In this document: in pieces, positions 26,681 through 36,143 of the stretch
Layout of the letters: each line of letters opens with the position of its first letter
How positions within the stretch are numbered: position 1 is the first letter of the stretch
Assembly: GCA_017860255.1 (NCBI GenBank)
Contig: JAFNAR010000022.1
Location: 1 to 44,191, forward strand
Direction of reading: 5' to 3'
Length of the DNA: 44,191 nt
DNA from: Bacteroidota bacterium
Lineage (GTDB): Bacteria; Bacteroidota; Bacteroidia; Bacteroidales; P3
Position numbers and translations under genes: made by a program
The notes under the pieces: generated by a model
The model's input: only the letters and a program-made list of their open reading frames with translations
Told to the model about the DNA's origin: nothing
Databases searched by the model: none

Positions 26681-27208
26681 ATGAATTTACGTTTGAGAGC
26701 TGTTGAAATTAGTGATGCTGATTTAATTTATAAGTGGGAGAACACCTATTCGCTTTGGGGAGTTAGTTCCACAAGGGCTCCTTTTTCGCATTATGCAATA
26801 GAACAATATGTGAAAAGCACTCAGAATGAAGATATTTATTCTGTTAAACAAATTCGTTTTATGATTGATGTGGAAGATGATGGAGTTGTGAAGACTGTTG
26901 GTTGTGTGGATTTATATGATTTGGATCCTCAACATTCAAGGGCTGGAGTTGGAATCTTTGTTGAAGAAGGCTATTTTAGAAGAAAGCATATTGCTCTTAA
27001 TGCTTTGCTTTGGATTGAGAATTATGCTTTAGAAATTCTTAATCTTCACCAACTTTTTGCTCATATTTCGCAAGATAATTCTTCAAGCATAAAGCTTTTC
27101 AATAAGGCATCATTCACTCAAACTTCTGTTTTAAAAGATTGGATTAGAAAAGAAAATCAGTTTTTAGATGTTCTGGTATTTCAAAAGTTTTTAAGCTCTA
27201 ATCGTTAA
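26681..27208 (+). CDS. GNAT family N-acetyltransferase
   Basis: A 175-residue acyl-CoA-dependent acetyltransferase, RimJ/RimL-like. It begins MNLRLRAVEISDADLIYKWE, typical of this subgroup. The acetyl-CoA site is in the strand-helix around GVGIFVEEGYFRRKHIALNAL, where the usual RxxGxG/A appears as FRRKHIA. The C-terminus has LFAHISQDNSSSIKLFNKAS, with the conserved Asn. The substrate is unknown; SpeG-like diamines or protein N-termini are possible. mltG follows after 22 bases and is probably co-transcribed. Confidence 0.85.
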   Translation: MNLRLRAVEISDADLIYKWENTYSLWGVSSTRAPFSHYAIEQYVKSTQNEDIYSVKQIRFMIDVEDDGVVKTVGCVDLYDLDPQHSRAGVGIFVEEGYFRRKHIALNALLWIENYALEILNLHQLFAHISQDNSSSIKLFNKASFTQTSVLKDWIRKENQFLDVLVFQKFLSSNR

Positions 27209-27230
27209 TAATTAAACTTACCTCTAATTT

Positions 27231-28253
27231 ATGAATTATTTTCAAAAGAATATTGGATGGATTATTCCTGTTTTAATTGTTGTTACTTTTATTGTATTCT
27301 TCAGTATTTACTTCTTTAGTGCAAAGGTTGATGTGCTTGGAGACAAAACTTATATTTATGTTTATCCAAACTCAACGAAAGAAGAAGTTATTGAAAATAT
27401 TAAGAAACAAGATATAGTTTTTAATTCTTTTGTTTTTAAAGCCTATTCTGTTCTCTTAAATTATGACAGAGCACATACTGGACGCTATGAAATTAAAAAT
27501 GGGATGAGTGTTGGACGAATGGTTAATATGCTTGCCAAAGGGAGACAAACTCCTTTAAGACTTGTTATTGGCAATTCGAGAACTAAGGAAGAATTTGCAG
27601 CAAAGATTGATCCAGAATTGGCTTTTTCTAAAGAACAACTTATGGCAAAGCTTAATGATAATGCTTTTCTTAAACAATTTGGATTGGACTCCTCAACTTC
27701 TTTAACCCTATTTATTCCCAACACTTATGAAGTATATTGGGATATTAGTGTCGAAGATTTTTTCAAAAGGATGAATAAAGAGCAGGATATTTTTTGGAAT
27801 AAGCGTCTTGCTAAACTTAATCAAACTGGATTTAATAAGATTCAAGTTATGACAATTGCAAGCATTGTGGAGGAGGAAACTAATCAAGATGCAGAGAAAT
27901 CAATTATTGCAGGAGTTTATATTAATAGGTTAAAAATAAATATGCCACTTCAAGCTGACCCAACAATAAAGTATGCACTAAATGATTTTACAATTAAGAG
28001 AATTGTAGGAAATATGCTTGGCGTTGATTCTCCTTTTAACACTTATAGAAATACAGGACTTCCACCCTATCCAATTTGTATTCCAAGTATAAGTTCCATT
28101 GATGCTGTTCTTAATTATTCAAAGCATAACTACCTTTACTTTTGTGCTAAAGAAGACTTTTCAGGCAATCATAACTTTACTGCCGACATTAATGAGCATT
28201 ATGCCAATGCAAGAAAATATCAAAAAGCTTTAGATGAAATTGATATATATTAG
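27231..28253 (+). CDS. mltG: endolytic murein transglycosylase MltG
   Basis: A 340-residue inner-membrane protein that cuts nascent peptidoglycan strands and so ends their growth. One transmembrane helix lies at about 10-31. A LysM-like part follows (YVYPNSTKEEVIENI). The YceG domain carries IASIVEEETNQDAEK with the probable catalytic Glu214, then IAGVYINRL, LQADPTIKYAL and YNTYRNTGLPPYPI-like FNTYRNTGLPPYPICIPS. The length fits the family (about 340). It is convergent with the DUF1801 gene, 59 bases away. Confidence 0.95.
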   Translation: MNYFQKNIGWIIPVLIVVTFIVFFSIYFFSAKVDVLGDKTYIYVYPNSTKEEVIENIKKQDIVFNSFVFKAYSVLLNYDRAHTGRYEIKNGMSVGRMVNMLAKGRQTPLRLVIGNSRTKEEFAAKIDPELAFSKEQLMAKLNDNAFLKQFGLDSSTSLTLFIPNTYEVYWDISVEDFFKRMNKEQDIFWNKRLAKLNQTGFNKIQVMTIASIVEEETNQDAEKSIIAGVYINRLKINMPLQADPTIKYALNDFTIKRIVGNMLGVDSPFNTYRNTGLPPYPICIPSISSIDAVLNYSKHNYLYFCAKEDFSGNHNFTADINEHYANARKYQKALDEIDIY

Positions 28254-28312
28254 TTTTGTTGTTATAAACCTTAATCAATCTTGACTAAGAAATCAGAGAA
28301 AAAAGTAACAAA

Positions 28313-28735
28313 CTAAAAAGAGTAATCCTTAAGAGAAAGAAGAATTATTTGGCTAAGGATATCAATATTTATATCACTTAATTTTTTAATATAAACACAG
28401 CCTTTACCCAACTTTACTTTGCCCAATTGTTCAATTAAACTTTGAGCCTCGTTTCCATACATCATCATACTAAAGTAAAGTGATATATTGTTTTTTCTTG
28501 GAGCAAAACCAACCTTGAACCATTCAACACTACGTTTTGAAGGTGATGTAATAACATATTTCTTAAACCCAATAATACTATCTCCCCACATTTTCCCTTC
28601 CTCCTTAGCAAGTTGGAGCATAAGATTATAAATTGCAATAGAATCATTTTTCTTTTGCTCATCTTCCAAACTATTGAGATACTCCATAACAGAAGCTTCA
28701 TTCTCTTTAGTTTTAATTTCAGCAAGTTTTGCCAT
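28313..28735 (-). CDS. DUF1801 domain-containing protein
   Basis: A 140-residue soluble protein. Its pattern is that of DUF1801 (a YdhG-like fold): MWGDSIIGFKKY, then VGFAPRKNNISLYF, LIEQLGKVKLGKGCVYIKKL and a final helix. The family's biochemical role is poorly known. The gene is monocistronic by its surroundings, with 78 bases to rfaE2 on the same strand. No clear promoter box was found. Confidence 0.8.
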   Translation of the reverse strand: MAKLAEIKTKENEASVMEYLNSLEDEQKKNDSIAIYNLMLQLAKEEGKMWGDSIIGFKKYVITSPSKRSVEWFKVGFAPRKNNISLYFSMMMYGNEAQSLIEQLGKVKLGKGCVYIKKLSDINIDILSQIILLSLKDYSF

Positions 28736-28813
28736 AAAATTATTGGTTTGAAATTATCTTTTTATTTCTATTTTGCAGCAAAAATAGAGAATTTTGGAAA
28801 TAAAAAAGAAATA

Positions 28814-29308
28814 TTAGTTTGCGTTTTTGATTTTTCTCTCAATATTGCTTGTTGAATAACCATCTAAGAATTCAATTGTAACCACATCCCCTCCTCTTGC
28901 ACTTACAATATCATAACCAACAATATCTTCTTTTTTATAGTCGGCTCCCTTAACCAAAATATCTGGTTGAATTTCTTTAATCAGGGAATATGGAGTTGAG
29001 TCAGAGAAAAGGACAATGGCATCAACAAATTGCATAGCAGCTAAAATAATGGCTCTTGATTGTTCATCTTGAATTGGGCGAGTATTTCCTTTAATGTTTC
29101 TAACAGACAGGTCGGTGTTAAGTCCAATAATAAGTTTATCGCCTAAGTCTTTGGCTTTTGATAAATAGTCAATATGTCCTCTATGAATTATATCAAAACA
29201 GCCATTTGTGAAAACTATTTTTTTATTTTCATCTCTCCATTTTGACACTTCTTGTTTTATATCTTCAATGGAGAATATCTTATTATTAATCTTTTCTAAC
29301 TCTTTCAT
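28814..29308 (-). CDS. rfaE2: D-glycero-beta-D-manno-heptose 1-phosphate adenylyltransferase
   Basis: A 164-residue nucleotidyltransferase that makes ADP-heptose precursor for lipopolysaccharide or other surface glycans. FTNGCFDIIHRGHIDYLSKA contains the HxGH nucleotide-binding motif, followed by VRNIKGNTRPIQDEQSRA and VKGADYKKEDIVG, all typical of RfaE2/HldE-C. I choose the ATG at 29308 (MKELEKIN); an earlier in-frame start lies deeper inside the upstream gene. The start overlaps the flippase-like gene by 23 bases. The kinase half (HldE-N) is not in this window. Confidence 0.9.
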   Translation of the reverse strand: MKELEKINNKIFSIEDIKQEVSKWRDENKKIVFTNGCFDIIHRGHIDYLSKAKDLGDKLIIGLNTDLSVRNIKGNTRPIQDEQSRAIILAAMQFVDAIVLFSDSTPYSLIKEIQPDILVKGADYKKEDIVGYDIVSARGGDVVTIEFLDGYSTSNIERKIKNAN

Positions 29309-30281
29309 TTTCTTTTCTGTCTTTTGAGAAATACACAAATCCAATTAATCCAAAAATAAGTATTCCTATTTGAGAAACTATCCAAAGTAACCATCCTGCT
29401 GCATAACCAACTGGACGAGAAATTGCATACATAAGTAATGTTTCTGCAATAATTGCAGGGAATAATCCAATTCCTCCAGGTGTTACAGCTGGTCCAATGG
29501 CTCCTAACATAGTGGCAACAAATGCAATTTTAAAAGCAAGATGAGATGTTTGCTCAAAACAAAGGAAAATTACATAAGTTCCAAGTACCCATAGAAACCA
29601 AATAAAAAGTGAATTGAAGATAAATAGCCAAGGATTCTTAAGCTTAAAGATAGATTTTATTCCTTCCATAAATCCAGATAGAAATTCTATTATCTTCTTA
29701 TAGAATTTCATTTGCTTTAATCTATTTCTAAGTAGGAAAAGAATAAAACAAAGAATAATGAGAGCTATAAATCCATAAATAAGGAAAACCTTTAGAGAAG
29801 AAAAATTGATAATATTGTTGAAATTGTTGTAGATATAATCCTTTATATAGTTAAACTCTATCATTAGAGCTATAAAAAAGAATAATGCAAAGCATATTGT
29901 ATCAACAGTTCTTTCAACAATTACTGTTCCTACAGTTTTTTCAAAAGGAATTTTTTGATTTTTACCCAATAGTCCACAACGAACAATTTCTCCCAAACGA
30001 GGAACTGCCAAATTGGTTAAATAGCCCGACATAACAGCTAAGAATGTAGGCATTAGTTTAGGGTTATAGCCCATTGGCCTGATAAGTTGTTGCCAGCGAA
30101 ATGCTCTTATAACTGCACTAAAAACATTTACTAATAATGCAACAAAGAACCAAAAGTAATTGGCTTGAGTGAAAGATTCAAATAATTGTTTTATTTCTTC
30201 ATGTGATAGTTTCGATATAAACCACCAAATAAAACCTAAACCAATTAAAAGAAAGATTATTAGTTTTAATGTCTTTTTCAT
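29286..30281 (-). CDS. UPF0104/lysylphosphatidylglycerol synthase-like membrane protein
   Basis: A 331-residue membrane protein with about eight helices. The conserved pieces of the YbhN/AglD/MprF flippase-like family are present: FRWQQLIRPMGYNPKLMPTF, LGEIVRCGLLG, VGTVIVERTVD and TPGGIGLFPAI. It has no synthase domain, so it is the transporter-like half only. The gene lies between panD (67 bases) and rfaE2 (overlap 23), an order that recurs in Bacteroidetes. Its substrate is not known; a lipid-linked intermediate is likely from the family. Confidence 0.85.
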   Translation of the reverse strand: MKKTLKLIIFLLIGLGFIWWFISKLSHEEIKQLFESFTQANYFWFFVALLVNVFSAVIRAFRWQQLIRPMGYNPKLMPTFLAVMSGYLTNLAVPRLGEIVRCGLLGKNQKIPFEKTVGTVIVERTVDTICFALFFFIALMIEFNYIKDYIYNNFNNIINFSSLKVFLIYGFIALIILCFILFLLRNRLKQMKFYKKIIEFLSGFMEGIKSIFKLKNPWLFIFNSLFIWFLWVLGTYVIFLCFEQTSHLAFKIAFVATMLGAIGPAVTPGGIGLFPAIIAETLLMYAISRPVGYAAGWLLWIVSQIGILIFGLIGFVYFSKDRKENERVRKD

Positions 30282-30348
30282 ATACTATTTAAAACTAATA
30301 ATCATATTTCTTCAACTTAACAGTTAATCTAATTAAGAGTTTGTTCTC

Positions 30349-30693
30349 TTATGATAGTTTGTTCTCTTGAGGGAAAACAACTATTGGTTTATGGGTTTTT
30401 GCTTCTTCAAAATCCATTGAAGCATAAGAAACAATTATTACTAAGTCTCCTAATTGAACTTTTCTTGCTGCTGCTCCATTAATTCCAATTTCTCCAGAAC
30501 CTCTTTCTCCTTTAATAACATAAGTGTCAAAACGCTCTCCGTTATTAATATCAAATATATATACTCTTTCGTTTTCAATCAAATTAGCAGCATCCATCAA
30601 ATCTTCATCAATAGTTATGCTTCCAATATAGAGAAGATTCGCACGAGTTACTACTGCACGATGTATCTTCGATTTTAAAACTTCAATATTCAT
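30349..30693 (-). CDS. panD: aspartate 1-decarboxylase
   Basis: A 114-residue pyruvoyl enzyme making beta-alanine for pantothenate. The self-cleavage site is Gly24-Ser25 in [10 protein letters not shown]. Other signatures are [14 protein letters not shown] with the active-site His11, [10 protein letters not shown] and the loop [18 protein letters not shown]. It is full length. It lies 14 bases after DUF2723 on the same strand. With coaBC at 17759 it covers two steps leading to coenzyme A; panB and panC are not in this window. Confidence 0.95.
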   Translation of the reverse strand: MNIEVLKSKIHRAVVTRANLLYIGSITIDEDLMDAANLIENERVYIFDINNGERFDTYVIKGERGSGEIGINGAAARKVQLGDLVIIVSYASMDFEEAKTHKPIVVFPQENKLS

Positions 30694-30707
30694 TAATTAT
30701 TTTTTCT

Positions 30708-33700
30708 TTATAAATTCACACCTGGTACTGCAACATTTGGTTGCCCTTGTTGTTGAGTTTGCATTTGAGATTGTTGCTGACGTGCATACTCTTCAATAAC
30801 TTTTTTGAAAGTTGGATTAGACATAATTTTATCTTCAACAGCTTTTAACTGAAAGTTCATAGAATTAGAATAAACAAACATTAATAGTTCAGCTCCACGA
30901 CTAAATAATTCCTCAGATTGTGTTTGTAATATTTTTTCTAAAGGAACTAAAATCTCAAGGAATTGAGCATTTGCTGCTTCTTTATTTCCTGAACGTGCAA
31001 TTTGTGCTGCAGAATTAACCTTTGAAATTAAATCATTATAATCCTTTTGCATTTCTTGAATTCCTAAGAATGATTGGATTTCAGGAATTGATTTGATTTT
31101 ATTTAATACATTTGTAAGGTTATATGTTTCTGCTAAAGAATAAGCCATTGCAAGATATTGTAAAGATTCATTTTTAACTGATGCTACATTTCTTGCTTTA
31201 GAGCCTGTAAATCGATTATAATATTTAATATCGTTAATGTATAAATCAACAATTTGATTAAACATATCTTCTCCCTTTTTCAATTGTCCATTTGCACAAT
31301 ATTGTTCTGCAAATTGCAAATCATATCTATCAAAATAAATCTTTGATGAAGGAAATTCTTGAAGTGCTTTATCCAATATTTTAATTGCTTTATCCTTTTG
31401 TCCTCTTGCAGAATAATTTCTTGCAATAAACATATGTTGTTGACGCATGTTTCTTGAATTATTCATTGTTACAGCATCTTCCAAATATGTTTTTGGATCT
31501 TTAATTCCTCCCCATTTGAACTTATTTAAAAATAAATTATTGGTTTTTTCTAATGCAATATTTCCTGATTGAGGTTTAGGAGTTATTCTATATAACAAAC
31601 CTTCTTGTTGAATATAATCATTAATGTTTGGAATTAATTTAGTAAAATATGAAGGACTCATTGTATATATTGGACGTTTGAAGGCATTTGTTGCCAAAAT
31701 ATCCAATAGCATCAATTCATTACGAGTAATTTGTTTTCCTTGTTTTGAATCAACAGGTATAGAGAAAGTCATAGTATCTTTATCAGTTGAAATTCTTAAA
31801 TTATTATATAGAAGAACCTTTACTGAATCTCCATTTTGAATGAACATTGTTGTATTAGGATCAGTAGTAAAGCTTTTTAAAGCATCTCTAAGTTCAACAG
31901 TTTGATCAGTATTTGGATAAACTAATGAAGCATTTAGTCCCATTCTATAATATTCTTTTGGTAAAGTAAACGGTGCTTTTTCAGAATCGTAAACCTTACT
32001 GTATAGTTGTTCTACATACCAATGCATTCCAGAAAGAGTAAAATTAAGTATTCTCACATCTGGACGTACTCCTTCAACTTCTTGTATGTACCATAGAGGG
32101 AAAGTATCATTATCTCCAAATGTTATTAAAATAGCATCTTTCTCACAACTTTCTAAATAGTTTCTTGCAAATTCTCTTGTCATATATCTTCCACTTCTAT
32201 CATGGTCATCCCATTCTTGAGATGCCATAAGTATTGGAACAGCTACAAGACAAATAACTGATACGGAAATTGCTTTAATGTTTTCAGGAATTTTTACTTT
32301 CTTTAACCAATCATATAGTCCATAAACACCCAAGCCAATCCAAATTGCAAAAGCATAGAATGAACCAGCATAAGCATAATCTCTTTCTCTTGGTTGAGTT
32401 GGATGTTGATTTAGATAAAGAACAATTGCCAACCCTGTCATAAAGAATAGTAGAAATACTACAAAAGCATCTTTCTTGTCTTTCTTGAATTGATATATTA
32501 ATCCTGCAATACCTAATAATAATGGTAAGAAGAATAAAGTATTTCTACCAGGGTTATTTGCCATTTCTTTTGGCAAATTGCTTTGAGGACCAAGACGCAT
32601 TTCGTCAATAAACTTTATTCCAGAAATCCAGTTACCATTTAAAAGGTCTTTTGTTCCATTAGATTCAGGATCAATATTAGAATGGTTTACTCCAAAGCCT
32701 TGAATATCGTTTTGTCTTCCTACAAAGTTCCACATAAAATAACGCCAATACATATGATTGACTTGATAGCGGAAAAAGTAAGTAAGATTTTCTGCAAATG
32801 TAGGTTTTCTATCTCCGTTTATACCTGCCCAATATTTATAAAATATAATATGTTTTTCTTCTTGAGCAGAATACATTCTTGGAAAAACAGTATTATCTTC
32901 TGGAGCATAAGTGTACTCAAAACCTGAACTTTCTTTAATGTATTTTTTACTTGCTTTATCTTTAATATATTTTGAAGTATTTTCAGTTCCAGTTGGTTGT
33001 GCTGTATAATATGTACCATAAAATACAGGTGTAGAACCATATTGTTCACGATTAAGATAAGTTAGTAGTGCAACTGCATCTTTAGGAGCATTCTCATTAA
33101 TTGGTGTATTTGAATTTGCACGAATAACTAAAATAAAAAATGTTGAATATCCAATTAAAAGGAAAAGGAATGATAGAATAACTGTATTAAGTAATGGTTT
33201 TACTTTATCTTTAGAATATTTTAATCCCCATACAATTATTCCTATTAAAACAATAAAGTAAATAATTGTTCCTGAATTGAAAGGTAATCCAATTGAATTA
33301 ACAAAGAATATTTCAAACTTTCCTGCCAAAGAAACTATCATTGGTATAATAAAATACATAATAACAGCAACCAAAAATACAGATAATATTCCTGCCCAAA
33401 TAAATCCTTTCTTTGTTGTGTTTGGATATTTCTTAAAATAGAAAACATAAACCATTGCTGGAATAGCAAGTAAGTTTAGTAAGTGGACTCCAATTGAAAT
33501 TCCAATAAGGAAAGTAATTAAGATAATCCAACGCAAATTATGTTTATCATCTGCTTGACTTTCCCATTTTAAAATAACCCAAAAAACTAAGGCTGTGAAG
33601 AAAGAACTCATTGCGTAAACCTCTCCTTCAACAGCAGAATACCAAAAAGTATCTGAAAAAGCATAGGCTAAAGCTCCAACAACACCACTTCCAAAGATAG

Positions 33701-34055
33701 CAATCATTTGAGAAGTTGTAATTTCTTGAGTTTTTGCAATAAGCTTCTTTGCAAGCATTGTAATTGTCCAAAATAGCATAAGAATAGTTAATCCACTGCA
33801 AATAGCACTCATTGCATTAACCATATAAGCTACCTTTGTAACATCCCCACCAGCAAAAAGAGAGAATATTCTACCAAAAAGCTGGAATGTTGGTGCTCCA
33901 GGAGGGTGACCTACTTGAAATTTGTATGCTGTTGCAATATATTCTCCACAATCCCACCATGAAGCAGAAGGTTCTGTAGTAACCAAATATACTACACTTG
34001 CAATAAGGAAGACTACCCAGCCTAAGACATTATTAATTAAAGAATACTTTTTCAT
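30708..34055 (-). CDS. DUF2723 membrane protein (GT-C glycosyltransferase-like)
   Basis: An 1115-residue protein. The N-terminal half has about 13 hydrophobic helices and the DUF2723 start: EPSASWWDCGEYIATAYK and GHPPGAPTFQLFGRIFSLFA, with acidic residues like those of protein O-mannosyltransferases. A central soluble domain has DNDTFPLWYIQEVEGVRPDV. The C-terminal region (about 880-1000) has TPR-like helices, and the tail is Gln-rich (QQQSQMQTQQQGQ). In Bacteroidetes this family is suspected of protein or lipid glycosylation. It leads the group DUF2723, panD, flippase-like gene, rfaE2. Confidence 0.85.
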   Translation of the reverse strand: MKKYSLINNVLGWVVFLIASVVYLVTTEPSASWWDCGEYIATAYKFQVGHPPGAPTFQLFGRIFSLFAGGDVTKVAYMVNAMSAICSGLTILMLFWTITMLAKKLIAKTQEITTSQMIAIFGSGVVGALAYAFSDTFWYSAVEGEVYAMSSFFTALVFWVILKWESQADDKHNLRWIILITFLIGISIGVHLLNLLAIPAMVYVFYFKKYPNTTKKGFIWAGILSVFLVAVIMYFIIPMIVSLAGKFEIFFVNSIGLPFNSGTIIYFIVLIGIIVWGLKYSKDKVKPLLNTVILSFLFLLIGYSTFFILVIRANSNTPINENAPKDAVALLTYLNREQYGSTPVFYGTYYTAQPTGTENTSKYIKDKASKKYIKESSGFEYTYAPEDNTVFPRMYSAQEEKHIIFYKYWAGINGDRKPTFAENLTYFFRYQVNHMYWRYFMWNFVGRQNDIQGFGVNHSNIDPESNGTKDLLNGNWISGIKFIDEMRLGPQSNLPKEMANNPGRNTLFFLPLLLGIAGLIYQFKKDKKDAFVVFLLFFMTGLAIVLYLNQHPTQPRERDYAYAGSFYAFAIWIGLGVYGLYDWLKKVKIPENIKAISVSVICLVAVPILMASQEWDDHDRSGRYMTREFARNYLESCEKDAILITFGDNDTFPLWYIQEVEGVRPDVRILNFTLSGMHWYVEQLYSKVYDSEKAPFTLPKEYYRMGLNASLVYPNTDQTVELRDALKSFTTDPNTTMFIQNGDSVKVLLYNNLRISTDKDTMTFSIPVDSKQGKQITRNELMLLDILATNAFKRPIYTMSPSYFTKLIPNINDYIQQEGLLYRITPKPQSGNIALEKTNNLFLNKFKWGGIKDPKTYLEDAVTMNNSRNMRQQHMFIARNYSARGQKDKAIKILDKALQEFPSSKIYFDRYDLQFAEQYCANGQLKKGEDMFNQIVDLYINDIKYYNRFTGSKARNVASVKNESLQYLAMAYSLAETYNLTNVLNKIKSIPEIQSFLGIQEMQKDYNDLISKVNSAAQIARSGNKEAANAQFLEILVPLEKILQTQSEELFSRGAELLMFVYSNSMNFQLKAVEDKIMSNPTFKKVIEEYARQQQSQMQTQQQGQPNVAVPGVNL

Positions 34056-34106
34056 CTATTCTACTTTTAAATATATAATTAATTTCTTTATTTTTATGTT
34101 TCAATT

Positions 34107-35297
34107 CTACCAATTAACTTTTGAACGTTTAATTGGCATAGTCATACATCTTGCTCCTCCTCCTCCTCGAGGTAATTCTGCAGCATCAATTGTAACAACA
34201 AAACGATTATAATCTTTCATATTAATTTTGTCATTACATATATCTTCTGCATTAAGGACTGCAAAACCAGCTTTATTTAACGTATTAATTGTATTTGTAT
34301 TTCTTGAATAGCCAATTATTTTTCCTTCTCCCATACAGAAGAAATTTGCTCCTGAATGCCATTGTTCTCTGTCTTGATATAATTTATTATCTCCTCCACA
34401 GCTAATTGGCTCAAGGTTAAATCCCAAATCCTTCAATCCTTTCATAAAATTAGGTTTTTCATGATAAGTAACCTTTCCATTGTCAATTTCAATATGAGTT
34501 ACTTCAAAACCATCATTATTATTAACAATTAAAGGCTCATATACCATACATTTATCCTTATCTAAGAATGTAAATACCATATCTAAATGAATAAATGACT
34601 CTGGAGAATGAGGAAGATTTTGAACTAAGATATTGAATTTTGGTTTGATTTTGGAATAATGCTCAACTAAATAATCTATTCCTTTTTTATTGCTTCTCAT
34701 TCCATGCCCTACAAGAAGAGTGTTTTCATTAGCAATTAAAATATCTCCTCCTTCTGTATTTGCTTTTGTAGAATAGTTACTTGGACTAAAAGTTTCTGCC
34801 TTAAAATAATATTCAAAAATATAATCCATAATAATGCTTTCTCTGACTCTTACATCAAACTGCATTGAATGAATTAAAACCTTATCATATATTGTTGAAG
34901 AAGCATCACGAGTAAAGAAAAAATTATATAAAGGAGAAAGTTCATCTTTCCATCCTTCAACAAGTACTCTTGCTAATTCTTTTGATTCTACACTAAGGAG
35001 TTCTTCTGCTAAATGGGTCTTTTCTTCTCTTTCTAATATCTCATTAACCAACTTAAGTTTTACATTTTGGTCTTTAAGAATCTCTGTAAGAAGATCCATT
35101 ATTTGATAAGTCTTAGTCCATTTAGATAATACTTTTTCAAAATAAAAGTATTCTTTTTGTGCTATGTTAAGGTTTAAAAGGTCACTATACAAACATTCTT
35201 CAATTGTATTAGGTACCATTTTTTCAATTTCAATTCCGGGTTTATGAAGTATAACCCCCTCTAAATGTCCAATTTCTGAGCTAACGTCAATCGTCAT
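34107..35297 (-). CDS. arcA: arginine deiminase family protein
   Basis: A 396-residue enzyme of the guanidine-modifying superfamily. It most likely hydrolyses arginine to citrulline and ammonia. It begins SSEIGHLEGVILHKPG, as arginine deiminases do. The active-site parts are ANTEGGDIL, FIHLDMVFTFLD with the catalytic His, and the nucleophile Cys384 in RGGGGARCMTMP. No ornithine transcarbamylase, carbamate kinase or arginine/ornithine antiporter gene is beside it, so an ATP-yielding pathway cannot be shown here. Confidence 0.88.
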   Translation of the reverse strand: MTIDVSSEIGHLEGVILHKPGIEIEKMVPNTIEECLYSDLLNLNIAQKEYFYFEKVLSKWTKTYQIMDLLTEILKDQNVKLKLVNEILEREEKTHLAEELLSVESKELARVLVEGWKDELSPLYNFFFTRDASSTIYDKVLIHSMQFDVRVRESIIMDYIFEYYFKAETFSPSNYSTKANTEGGDILIANENTLLVGHGMRSNKKGIDYLVEHYSKIKPKFNILVQNLPHSPESFIHLDMVFTFLDKDKCMVYEPLIVNNNDGFEVTHIEIDNGKVTYHEKPNFMKGLKDLGFNLEPISCGGDNKLYQDREQWHSGANFFCMGEGKIIGYSRNTNTINTLNKAGFAVLNAEDICNDKINMKDYNRFVVTIDAAELPRGGGGARCMTMPIKRSKVNW

Positions 35298-35359
35298 AAA
35301 TAAAAGTATTCGTTGAACTTAACCCTAAAATTTATTAATTATAGGGCATTTGTAAGGTG

Positions 35360-35367
35360 CAAATATA
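35360..35367 (-). promoter_or_regulatory. TATATTTG promoter box of the arginine deiminase gene
   Basis: The minus strand reads TATATTTG, a perfect -7 element, about 63 bases before the ATG at 35297. The leader would be about 57 bases. The stretch 35368-35535 upstream holds nothing else that I can support. Confidence 0.5.
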
Positions 35368-35535
35368 GGAAATTTCTTTAATTTAGTGTATAAAACTAAT
35401 ATTTATCTTGATCTGTATCTAATTTACTCCCTAATCACTAACTAAGGTTTATTCTTAAAGATAAAAGAGAAATCCAAAAACTAACTGAACTCCTCTTTCT
35501 TACTTTAAAAGTTAATCTTTTTTCAACACTTCTTA

Positions 35536-36132
35536 TTAACGTTTCTTAAAATAGTATATAACACCTACTTTAAAAAGATACTGATTAATTCTTTCTTCAA
35601 GAATGCCTGAGTAAATATCTGGTATGATAGTTATTCTTTAAGAGGGTTTTAATTCAGAAAATATTGTAGAGTAATTAAACCCTGCCAATAAATCTACATT
35701 CTTAGACAAATAAAATGAAGAGGATAATCCTCCAACAAGATATAGTCCATTAGTTCTTTGTTCAATATCATTATATACATTTAGTTTGTAATTTACCAAT
35801 GAATATCCTAACTGTATCTCTGGTAATAGTTTTATTTTATTAGTCAGGTTTATTTCATAAATAAAAGAACTATAAAACGATAATATTTTTTTATCAAAAG
35901 TAAAATAAGTATGAGAAGGTAACATATCAATTCCTAAATAAGATGAGCCTAAACCGAAATAAAATTTATTCCAGATATTTGTATTTACCATCAAGTCTAT
36001 ATTGTAATTAAACCCTGACCAGTCAGTTAATCTATTTGGAGCAATTCCAAAATTTGAATTTATTCTAATATCTTGTGCATTACTAATAGATATAAAACAT
36101 AAAAACAATATAATAAAGAATGTCTTTTTCAT
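35536..36132 (-). pseudogene. outer-membrane beta-barrel protein interrupted by one in-frame TAA
   Basis: An ATG at 36132 opens a signal peptide (MKKTFFIILFLCF, ending SNAQ) and alternating beta strands typical of small Bacteroidetes barrels (about 200 residues). The frame stops at TAA 35638-35640 after 164 residues. Translated past that stop in the same frame, it continues RITIIPDIYSGILEERINQ and ends YLFKVGVIYYFKKR, a perfect terminal barrel strand with an aromatic end, followed by TAA at 35536-35538. So the full gene is 198 codons and only one codon is wrong. Without the last strands the barrel should not assemble. Confidence 0.75.
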
Positions 36133-36143
36133 AGCTGTCTTGT

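Noticed and set aside
34107-35297. Agmatine deiminase or peptidylarginine deiminase instead of arginine deiminase
   Set aside because: The start SSEIGHLEGVILHKPG, the EGGD and HLDMVF motifs and the C-terminal GARCMTMP cysteine follow arginine deiminases, not the agmatine enzymes.
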